DNA of 5,523 nt from Candidatus Woesearchaeota archaeon (GTDB lineage Archaea; Nanobdellota; Nanobdellia; Woesearchaeales; SM23-78), in contig DRSY01000037.1 of NCBI GenBank assembly GCA_011372335.1, positions 1 through 5,523 of the forward strand. The letters run 5' to 3'. The translations under genes were made by a program, and so were the position numbers. Positions within the stretch are counted from its first letter, which is position 1. Each line of letters opens with the position of its first letter. Positions 1 through 4,909 of this stretch are shown here, piece after piece. The notes beneath the pieces were generated by a model. It worked only from the letters and a program-made list of their open reading frames with translations. It had not been told where the DNA came from and ran no database searches.

Positions 1-128
1 TAGTCTCCAGAGGTCCACGCTCCCAAATAATCATTAAGTTCTTGTATTTGCTTCAACTTGAGATAAAGCAAGTTGAAGCAAATACAAGAACTTAATGATT
101 ATTTGGGAGCGTGGACCTCTGGAGACTA
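1..128. repeat. Perfect 60-bp inverted repeat with 8-nt loop at the window's left edge
   Basis: Bases 1-60 are the exact reverse complement of bases 69-128, with bases 61-68 (agataaag) as the loop. The left arm begins exactly at base 1, so the repeat may be longer than the window shows. No mismatch separates the arms, which is unusual for a natural structure of this length unless it is recent or under conversion. I find no convincing tRNA, terminator T-run or coding sequence in the arms. The commonest explanation for a perfect fold-back at the end of a contig is an assembly or amplification chimera. A genuine hairpin end or cruciform is the alternative. The repeat itself is certain; its meaning is not. 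Confidence 0.97.
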
Positions 129-165
129 AAGTCCTAGCTCAAACAATTTCCTTGTCTTAGAACTG

Positions 166-1221
166 TTAAACTTTTACGCTTAGTCTCTTAACATGAGGGC
201 TTGCCTGCCATAGTTGTTTTCTGCCTTTCTTACCCGCTCTTACAACAGCTCCTTTTGTTTTTAACTCCCTAATCTTTGCACTGGCTGTTGATTCAGAAAC
301 CTTGAAATGTCTGGCAAGGTCTTCTATTGTTTTTGACCCTGTCATTAAGTATATTAACCATTCTCTTTGGTGTTTGTTAAACCTTTTTTCAAAAGCCTGT
401 ATTTTCCTTTGTTTATCTTCCTTTTCAAGATAAACATAAGCATTAACGTTTACTTTGTTAAGCTCAAGAATCTCTTTTGCACCCCAATACGTAACCATGT
501 AAGTCTTGTTGAGGAGGATGGGGTTATTATGTTTGAACTTTCTGTAATGAAAATCAAATATCATGTCTGTGTATTCAAGTAGTTTTCGGGGGTTGCCATC
601 AGCACAGGCAACAAGCAGATTAATAGCTTCGTTATGCAACTTATTATAATAATTAATGCCGTTCTTGCTTTGTAATCTAAGTTTTAGAATCTCTTTCATT
701 TCAGCGTCATCAAGAGTGGGAAGCACAATTGTTCGTTTACCCAGTCTCTCCTTAAAAGAAGGGGTGACATTCTTAAGATACTTGCTTATCTGAGCTATTA
801 CTATGCTCTTAATCTTTCTCTCATTAGGGTTCTCCCATTTGGCACGTGCATCAAGGATGAGGTTCTTATCAGTTGCTTGAAACTCGTCAATGATTAGCAC
901 AGGAGTCTTAGAAGGGTACTTCCTAAGTCTTATTCTATCAAAGAAGCTTCGCTTCTTCTTAAGCTCTTCTTCAAGGTTGAAGTCTTTTGGCAGTTCCTGA
1001 GCATCAAGGTAAATAAACTTATGGTTCTTAAGATTCTTCTGCACTCTTAGCAGAAGAGACGACTTTCCGCTTCCGGTAAGTCCATTAAGAAAGCAAATTT
1101 CTCCTTTAAGGATATGATTAACAAGTTGCTCTTCCTGTCTCTCCAGACCGACAAGGAGAGGGTTTGGTCTTACATCTAAGGGGTTGGTCTTGAAGCCGAG
1201 TTGTTCATACCAGGCGCTCAT
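166..1221 (-). CDS. AAA+ ATPase with C-terminal winged-helix domain (Orc1/Cdc6-like or ExeA/TniB-like)
   Basis: This 351-residue protein is a P-loop ATPase joined to a DNA-binding domain. Visible motifs are Walker A GLTGSGKSS at residues 47-55, Walker B LIIDE at 109-113, a sensor-1-like strand IVIAQIS at 140-146, and a sensor-2-like GNPRK at 209-213 ahead of the lid helices. Residues about 283-345 form a winged helix-turn-helix: an 'IEDLARHFKVSESTASAKIREL' type recognition helix pair, then a basic wing. The N-terminus (WYEQLGFKTNPL) resembles the lead-in of ExeA/TniB-type ATPases, while the ATPase-plus-wHTH plan is that of archaeal Orc1/Cdc6 initiators, though it is shorter than usual (initiators are commonly near 400 aa). 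The likely role is ATP-dependent DNA binding or remodelling, and the precise family is unresolved. No Shine-Dalgarno precedes the ATG, and a TATA box lies about 28 bp upstream, so the transcript is probably leaderless. It is divergent from the PRC-barrel gene. Confidence 0.85.
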   Translation of the reverse strand: MSAWYEQLGFKTNPLDVRPNPLLVGLERQEEQLVNHILKGEICFLNGLTGSGKSSLLLRVQKNLKNHKFIYLDAQELPKDFNLEEELKKKRSFFDRIRLRKYPSKTPVLIIDEFQATDKNLILDARAKWENPNERKIKSIVIAQISKYLKNVTPSFKERLGKRTIVLPTLDDAEMKEILKLRLQSKNGINYYNKLHNEAINLLVACADGNPRKLLEYTDMIFDFHYRKFKHNNPILLNKTYMVTYWGAKEILELNKVNVNAYVYLEKEDKQRKIQAFEKRFNKHQREWLIYLMTGSKTIEDLARHFKVSESTASAKIRELKTKGAVVRAGKKGRKQLWQASPHVKRLSVKV

Positions 1222-1243
1222 TAAGAGTATTTGTGATAATAGG

Positions 1244-1253
1244 ATTATATAAA
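1244..1253 (-). promoter_or_regulatory. TATA box of the AAA+ ATPase gene
   Basis: Read on the minus strand this is TTTATATAAT, a near-consensus archaeal TATA box. Its centre is about 28 bp from the ATG at 1221, which puts the expected transcription start within a few bases of the start codon. With no ribosome binding site in the short interval, a leaderless mRNA is the simplest reading. Confidence 0.7.
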
Positions 1254-1324
1254 TCTTACTTTAAAATTTAAGCAAATAACCAGGTCTTCAACAAGGTCCT
1301 TAAAAAAGGGTTTATGAGCAAAAA

Positions 1325-1333
1325 CTTTATATA
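1325..1333 (+). promoter_or_regulatory. TATA box with A-rich BRE for the PRC-barrel gene
   Basis: CTTTATATA preceded by GCAAAAA is a good archaeal BRE/TATA pair. It predicts transcription from around 1352-1358, leaving a leader of roughly 35 nt that holds the strong Shine-Dalgarno sequence at 1378-1384. It is divergent from the TATA box at 1244-1253, about 75 bp away. Confidence 0.7.
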
Positions 1334-1377
1334 CTACAACCAACTCATTAAATTAGAATTTTTCATGATAATACTAT

Positions 1378-1384
1378 AGGAGGG
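1378..1384 (+). promoter_or_regulatory. Strong Shine-Dalgarno (AGGAGGG) that decides the PRC-barrel start
   Basis: AGGAGGG abuts the ATG at 1385 with no spacer but lies 6 nt before the in-frame ATG at 1391. The second ATG has the correct spacing and gives an N-terminus of MAEEDKK, so 1391 is preferred over 1385. Confidence 0.8.
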
Positions 1385-1390
1385 ATGTTT

Positions 1391-1654
1391 ATGGCTGAGG
1401 AGGATAAGAAGTTTTCAAAACAATTAATTGGTAAGACAGTGGTTTCTAAGACAGGTAAGAGGTTCGGGGAAGTAGGAGATATAATCTTTGAGACGGGCTC
1501 AGGAGAATTAATCCATATGGTTCTGAAAAATCCTACTAGTTATACTGAAAGACTAGACCTTGAGAGAAGCAAGGAAGGAGAATTATTAATTCCTTTCAGC
1601 GCAGTTATTGCAATCGGGGACTTCTTAGTGGTTGCAGAAGAAGATATTGTATGA
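1391..1654 (+). CDS. PRC-barrel domain protein
   Basis: This small soluble protein (87 aa from the preferred start) is essentially one PRC-barrel. The first strands LIGKTVVSKTGKRFGEVGDI (residues 12-31) contain the family's G-K-x-V and G-x-x-G-x-V-x-D pattern. GELIHMVLKNP follows at 38-48, and the closing LLIPFSAVIAIGDFLVV at 65-81 is the usual 'hydrophobic-I-P' turn and last strand. There is no signal peptide or membrane segment. Stand-alone PRC-barrel proteins are common in archaea. Some (the Cdp proteins of haloarchaea) act in FtsZ/SepF-based cell division, and others have been linked to RNA metabolism; which applies here cannot be read from the sequence. It has its own TATA box and Shine-Dalgarno, and T-rich tracts follow its stop, so it is probably a one-gene transcript although it shares direction with rfcS. 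Confidence 0.9.
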   Translation: MAEEDKKFSKQLIGKTVVSKTGKRFGEVGDIIFETGSGELIHMVLKNPTSYTERLDLERSKEGELLIPFSAVIAIGDFLVVAEEDIV

Positions 1655-1666
1655 TCCTTGTATAAC

Positions 1667-1704
1667 TTTTTTCCTTGCTATTTACCTTACTTTTTATTCT
1701 TTTA
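1667..1704 (+). terminator. T-rich terminator after the PRC-barrel gene
   Basis: Twelve bases after the stop, T6 at 1667-1672 is followed by T5 at 1691-1695 and further T-rich sequence to 1704. Runs of T in the coding strand are sufficient for archaeal RNA polymerase termination. This separates the PRC-barrel transcript from the rfcS promoter immediately downstream. Confidence 0.55.
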
Positions 1705-1710
1705 ACACAA

Positions 1711-1720
1711 GTTATTTAAA
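1711..1720 (+). promoter_or_regulatory. TATA box of rfcS
   Basis: GTTATTTAAA is an archaeal TATA-like element centred about 32 bp before the ATG at 1748. The predicted start of transcription falls a few bases before the ATG, and no Shine-Dalgarno is present, which suggests a leaderless or nearly leaderless mRNA. Confidence 0.6.
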
Positions 1721-1747
1721 CCAGCCGTGATTCTTGGGGTTACATAG

Positions 1748-2713
1748 ATGAAGGCAGAGGATATTGCTATCTGGACTGAGAAGTACAGGCCTAAGGATTT
1801 TGATGAGATTAAGGGCCAGGATGAGATTGTCAGGCGAGCTGAGGCTTTTGTTAAGAAGAAGAATATGCCTCACGTCTTATTCGCGGGCCCTGCAGGTGTT
1901 GGTAAAACTACGCTTGCCCTAGTTATTGCTAGGAAGCTCTTTGGAGAGAGGTGGCATGAAAACTTCTTGGAGCTTAATGCGAGTGATGAAAGAGGTATTG
2001 ATGTTATTCGTGTAAAAGTGAAGGATTTCGCTAGGACAAAAGCCATAGGTGATGTGCCTTTTAAGATTATTTATCTTGATGAGTGTGACGCTCTTACAAA
2101 GGATGCTCAGCAAGCCCTGAGGAGGACTATGGAGAACTACACTCAGACTTGTAGGTTTATCCTTAGCTGTAATTATTCTTCAAAGATTATTGATCCTATA
2201 CAATCAAGGTGTAGTGTTTTCAGGTTCAAACCCTTATCCAAAGAGGATGTGTTTAAGATTATTGAGCGGATAGCCAGGGCTGAGAAGCTAAGCATTGATG
2301 CAAAGGCAAAGCAAGCCCTTTATGAGATTAGCGGAGGCGATTGTAGGAGGCTTGAGAATATCATGCAGAGCAGTGCTGCTATTAGGAACAGGATAACAGA
2401 GGATTTAATCTATAATATCGCGAGTGCTGCTCATCCAAAAGAAGTAAGGGATGTGTTGAAGTTATGTGTAAAAGGAGATTTCCTTTCTGCTAAGAACAAG
2501 TTGCTTGAGACAATGCTTAATCATGGGCTTGCAGGTCTTGATGTTATAAAGCAGGTGCAGCAGGAAATCTGGCGTTTGGAAGAAGTTGATGATAAGAGGA
2601 AGCTTGAGATGGTAAAGGAGTGCGGAGAAGCAGAATTCAGAATGGTAGAAGGCAGTGATGAGTTCATACAGTTAGAAGCTTTGCTTAGTAAGTTTGTGTT
2701 GATTAATAGCTAA
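1748..2713 (+). CDS. rfcS: Replication factor C small subunit (clamp loader ATPase)
   Basis: This is the small subunit of the archaeal clamp loader, which opens the PCNA ring and loads it on primer-template DNA, using ATP, for PolB/PolD replication. At 321 aa it has normal family length, with no intein although this family often carries them. Visible landmarks are the N-terminal WTEKYRPKDFDEIKGQ (residues 9-24, RFC box II), Walker A GPAGVGKTT (47-55), LNASDERGIDVIR (76-88), Walker B with DECD (111-114), sensor 1 LSCNYSSKI (139-147), the SRC arginine-finger motif (153-155) and sensor 2 GGDCRR (196-201). The C-terminal third is the helical collar domain that forms the pentamer. Its partner, the large subunit RfcL, is not in the window. 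Lys and Glu codons are strongly AAG/GAG in the first 40 codons, unlike the M42 gene that follows tail to tail. Confidence 0.97.
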   Translation: MKAEDIAIWTEKYRPKDFDEIKGQDEIVRRAEAFVKKKNMPHVLFAGPAGVGKTTLALVIARKLFGERWHENFLELNASDERGIDVIRVKVKDFARTKAIGDVPFKIIYLDECDALTKDAQQALRRTMENYTQTCRFILSCNYSSKIIDPIQSRCSVFRFKPLSKEDVFKIIERIARAEKLSIDAKAKQALYEISGGDCRRLENIMQSSAAIRNRITEDLIYNIASAAHPKEVRDVLKLCVKGDFLSAKNKLLETMLNHGLAGLDVIKQVQQEIWRLEEVDDKRKLEMVKECGEAEFRMVEGSDEFIQLEALLSKFVLINS

Positions 2714-2745
2714 AGAATACTAAGAAAGAAATCATAGTATTTTCT
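2714..2745. terminator. Possible convergent terminator hairpin between rfcS and the M42 gene
   Basis: The 18-bp gap between the two stop codons and the first bases of the M42 gene's 3' end contain a 7-bp perfect stem (AATACTA at 2716-2722, TAGTATT at 2735-2741) with a 12-nt loop, and the T-rich TTTTCTT follows on the plus strand. Archaeal termination does not require hairpins, so this is a weak call; the T-run in rfcS direction is the more relevant part. Confidence 0.35.
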
Positions 2746-3781
2746 TAAGTGCTTTATAATAATTATTAAGAGCTAATTCAGAAGTTGTTTCATGATTAGT
2801 ATGATAGTTTATTGTTGGTAATTGAATTGTTGCACCATTGAATCTTCCTTCTGTGTGCTGAATAATTCTTCCTAACTCTGTTTTTCCTAACGTCTTTGGC
2901 TCTGCACCGTCTAAACATTTTGCATTTTGAGCTTCTATAACTTCATCTTTCATCTCGTATGGTATTCCTTGGCTCTCGCATATTTCTCTTAGTGAACTAA
3001 CCAAATCAGGATTAAAAATACCGTTCTCATCCTTGTTTCTTAATACAATCAAGCCATTTTGAACTGCTCTTAAATCGGCATATGGTGTTGTATCTAATGT
3101 AATTATTTCTTGAGTTGAAACCCCTTGCTCTAATAGATAATCCACAATATACTTCCAGCTCCTGCCTATTTCTTCTTCAGCTGTTAGGATAATTTTACCA
3201 TCAAAACCATCGCTCACTAATTGATGAATTACTGAAATACTTATTACATTGTCTATTTGAGAGGAAACAAGGCCTTCTCTGATTTTTAATTGTGATTTAT
3301 AAGCAACAGGGATCGGGGCCTGTAATCTTTTAATATCAGAGAAACCTTCTATTTCAAAGAACAAATTCTTTTTTTCAACATCATACGAAAAGCTTTTTAC
3401 TTTACCTTCACCGTATTTATCACCTGATAAATAATTATAAGCATAAACTATTTCATCAATAAATCTCTGTCCGACTTTCTTAAAAAATTTTTCAGAACCT
3501 TTAATGTTAATCCCATAAGATTTTTTTACATTAAAAGCAGCATATTCAAAGTTTCCATTTAAATCAGTTACAATACCGTGCCGGTCTATATGAGCAGTTA
3601 GTACTTTAGGATTTTTTGAATTTTTCTTGGAGACAGTCAGAAATTTATTATACATCCTAACTTCACAGCCTCTTTTACTGAAATCAGCAAAAAGATATTG
3701 TATAAAAGCCCTTTCAAAGCCTATAACAGAGGGAATCTGTAGGTACTCGTCTGTCTTTGCAAGTATTTCTTGTAAGCTCAT
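2732..3781 (-). CDS. M42-family metalloaminopeptidase (glutamyl aminopeptidase/TET-like)
   Basis: This is a probable cytoplasmic di-metal exopeptidase that trims N-terminal residues from peptides. Its 349 aa is normal for family M42, whose members form dodecameric TET particles. The expected metal and catalytic residues appear in order: H64 and D66 in AHIDRHG, bridging D177 in SSQIDN, the E203-E204 pair in TAEEEIG, D230 in TLDTTP, and H327 in NYHTNHE. The surroundings of two motifs differ from the common family form (typically HMDEIG and LDDR), so it is a divergent subfamily and substrate preference cannot be assigned. There is no signal peptide. The start lies 18 bp after the stop of the tyrosine-rich gene at 3800-4237, so co-transcription is possible; no Shine-Dalgarno is visible. 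Its codons favour AAA/GAA and it is visibly more AT-rich than rfcS and the ATPase gene, which may indicate a different origin. Confidence 0.88.
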   Translation of the reverse strand: MSLQEILAKTDEYLQIPSVIGFERAFIQYLFADFSKRGCEVRMYNKFLTVSKKNSKNPKVLTAHIDRHGIVTDLNGNFEYAAFNVKKSYGINIKGSEKFFKKVGQRFIDEIVYAYNYLSGDKYGEGKVKSFSYDVEKKNLFFEIEGFSDIKRLQAPIPVAYKSQLKIREGLVSSQIDNVISISVIHQLVSDGFDGKIILTAEEEIGRSWKYIVDYLLEQGVSTQEIITLDTTPYADLRAVQNGLIVLRNKDENGIFNPDLVSSLREICESQGIPYEMKDEVIEAQNAKCLDGAEPKTLGKTELGRIIQHTEGRFNGATIQLPTINYHTNHETTSELALNNYYKALKKIL

Positions 3782-3799
3782 TTTTCAATATCGAATTTT

Positions 3800-4237
3800 T
3801 CAATAATAGAACTTCTGTGGCCATAAGCCTCTTATCATCCATTGATGATTCCACATTCTTCTTGGTTCTAGGAGCCACGGATTCTTATAGTAAAGATAGT
3901 CTAACTTGGTATGTATGTAGATGTGGTTGGTATAAGTTATTCTTCCTTGGTTATCAGGCGTTGTTGGCATGAGGAACGGGTTCCAGCCATGGCTACCATG
4001 GCTACCATAGCCACTTACGTAATTGGCTGCTCCTGAGCTTCTATAAGCGTTTACTGGGATATAAGGATAATACTCGTATGCGTGATTGTATCTATGATTG
4101 TATTGCCCAAAGTATGATGGTTTGTTATAGGTATATCCTGGATAAGTGTTTGAGAAAAATGTGAGGATGGGGAGTGTGCCTATGAAAACCAGAATAATTG
4201 TTAGGATTATTTTTTGGATTAATGGTTTGTCATCCAT
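3800..4237 (-). CDS. Tyrosine-rich membrane-anchored or secreted protein
   Basis: I do not recognise this 145-residue protein. A hydrophobic segment at about residues 8-28, after a short charged start (MDDKPLIQK), is a signal anchor or uncleaved signal peptide, placing the rest outside the membrane. The exterior part is rich in Tyr (20 in the whole protein), His, Asn, Pro and Gly, with few hydrophobic core residues. Local repeats are visible: YNHRYNHAY at about 46-54 and GSHGSHG at 78-84. The C-terminal third is Trp-rich (W121, W129, W133, W139) and more ordered in appearance. No Cys is present. It has the same length and direction as the tyrosine-rich gene upstream, which suggests a functional pair, but the two sequences do not align clearly. 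An envelope or adhesive role is inference. The ATG at 4237 gives the hydrophobic N-terminus and is preferred. Confidence 0.75.
   Translation of the reverse strand: MDDKPLIQKIILTIILVFIGTLPILTFFSNTYPGYTYNKPSYFGQYNHRYNHAYEYYPYIPVNAYRSSGAANYVSGYGSHGSHGWNPFLMPTTPDNQGRITYTNHIYIHTKLDYLYYKNPWLLEPRRMWNHQWMIRGLWPQKFYY
3987..4013. repeat. Three tandem 9-bp units inside the tyrosine-rich gene
   Basis: The unit CCATGGCTA occurs at 3987-3995 and 3996-4004, with a diverged third copy at 4005-4013 (CCATAGCCA). It encodes the GSHGSHG stretch. Whole-codon units keep frame, so the run could expand or contract by slippage without breaking the gene. Confidence 0.8.
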
Positions 4238-4270
4238 TTTTATATCAGGGGTAGGTAATCAAATTCTAAT

Positions 4271-4282
4271 AAAAAATTTTTT
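4271..4282. promoter_or_regulatory. A6T6 tract between the two tyrosine-rich genes
   Basis: Six A then six T form a perfect 12-bp palindrome in the 70-bp gap. On the minus strand the T6 run lies about 25 bp after the upstream gene's stop and could terminate it. A TATA-like TTATAAAAA (minus strand, about 4305-4313, overlapping that stop codon) would start transcription near this tract and leave the downstream gene a leader of about 40 nt. Which role dominates cannot be decided from sequence. Confidence 0.4.
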
Positions 4283-4307
4283 GTAAGAGTTAATCTTAGG
4301 ATTATTT

Positions 4308-4745
4308 TTATAATGGGCCGTGGTACATATAAGGAGTCGGTGTATAGCGTGTGCCGTAGTTATAGTAGCTGCCTAGTCTTAGACCGTAATAGTAGCCTGT
4401 GTAGCCGGGAACATAGCCAAACCAGCCCCCTATTCTGTAAGGGCTATACTTATAATACATGGCGGGTCTGGATATGGCAGGGGTTGGATAGTAGGTTCCT
4501 GGTCTTAGCCCGATTATGTATGCGCTGTTAGCTCCGAAGAAGCCTCCTACTCGTACTGGTGTTGCTGGGTAGGGATACCTGGATGTATAGGATGTTAAGG
4601 TTTTTTGTGGCCAAGGCCCGTAACTATAGCCGTAGATGCTCTTATCAGGATAAGAAGAATAAGTATATGCGGATGCTGTGCTTGTGTAGAGGAGTATGCC
4701 TAGTATCAGAGCTGCTAAGCTGAGTAAGGGCGTGTTCTTTTTCAT
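4308..4745 (-). CDS. Secreted tyrosine-rich protein with internal repeat
   Basis: I do not recognise this 145-residue protein. It has a textbook Sec signal peptide: MKKN, a hydrophobic core at about residues 6-20, and a probable cleavage after STASA at residue 26. The mature part, about 119 aa, contains 27 Tyr (over one fifth) along with Gly, Pro, Ser, Thr and Arg, no Cys and little acid. Two related units are visible. The first, about 62-89, carries P-V-R-V-G-G-F-F-G, then G-L-R-P-G-T-Y-Y and a PTP end. The second, about 102-138, carries P-Y-R-I-G-G-W-F-G, then G-L-R-L-G-S-Y-Y and a TPTP end, with a 3-residue longer middle. This suggests an ancient internal duplication. An extracellular structural or adhesive role is inference from composition. 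It has its own strong promoter and a Shine-Dalgarno (GGAGG, minus strand) 10 nt before the ATG. Confidence 0.8.
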   Translation of the reverse strand: MKKNTPLLSLAALILGILLYTSTASAYTYSSYPDKSIYGYSYGPWPQKTLTSYTSRYPYPATPVRVGGFFGANSAYIIGLRPGTYYPTPAISRPAMYYKYSPYRIGGWFGYVPGYTGYYYGLRLGSYYNYGTRYTPTPYMYHGPL

Positions 4746-4755
4746 TTTGATCTTG

Positions 4756-4760
4756 CCTCC
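4756..4760 (-). promoter_or_regulatory. Shine-Dalgarno GGAGG of the secreted tyrosine-rich gene
   Basis: GGAGG on the minus strand, 10 nt before the ATG at 4745, supports this start, which also gives the MKK signal-peptide N-terminus. Confidence 0.7.
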
Positions 4761-4813
4761 TAAAAAAACAGTTCAACAATCACCTAATTATTACTAAAGA
4801 GTAAATACATTTT

Positions 4814-4830
4814 ATTTATAAAGCTTTCGG
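4814..4830 (-). promoter_or_regulatory. BRE/TATA promoter of the secreted tyrosine-rich gene
   Basis: On the minus strand this reads CCGAAAGCTTTATAAAT: a CGAAA-type BRE directly followed by a TTTATAAA TATA box. This is the best promoter match in the window. It predicts transcription from around 4790 and a leader of about 45 nt that includes the Shine-Dalgarno. A strong promoter fits an abundant envelope or secreted protein. Confidence 0.75.
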
Positions 4831-4900
4831 TTATAACCACAAAAGAGTAATAAAACAACAAGGTTTTTTGGTTTTGCAAAACACTTAACTTAAACAGTTT

Positions 4901-4907
4901 AAAAAAA
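4901..4907 (-). terminator. T7 terminator after the partial right-edge gene
   Basis: On the minus strand the stop codon TAG at 4910-4912 is followed within three bases by seven T residues and then more T-rich sequence. This is the typical archaeal oligo-T stop and separates the right-edge gene from the promoter of the secreted tyrosine-rich gene. Confidence 0.6.
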
Positions 4908-4909
4908 CT

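Noticed and set aside
1..128. tRNA or snoRNA-like element in the palindrome arms (GGGAGCG/CGCTCCC could look like an acceptor stem)
   Set aside because: The pairing is just the inverted repeat itself. There is no T-loop GTTC motif, anticodon arm or C/D box pair.
367..582. Plus-strand open frame of 71 codons
   Set aside because: It lies wholly opposite the AAA+ ATPase gene, has low-complexity hydrophobic composition and no promoter or Shine-Dalgarno.
2223..2236. GGTTCAAACCC, which resembles a tRNA T-arm
   Set aside because: It lies inside rfcS, encoding RFKP, and no acceptor, D or anticodon stems can be paired around it.
1748..2713. Possible intein in rfcS
   Set aside because: The protein is of normal length and Walker A, sensor 1 and SRC motifs are contiguous, so no intein is inserted.
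4313..4531. Plus-strand frame opposite the secreted tyrosine-rich gene
   Set aside because: It is a shadow of the Tyr codons read in reverse; its Cys/Ser/Val-rich composition comes from that, and it has no start signals.
4871..4882. 12-bp palindrome GTTTTGCAAAAC
   Set aside because: It is a short AT-rich palindrome in a T-rich intergenic stretch. It has no second copy and no placement that fits an operator for either promoter, so chance is adequate.
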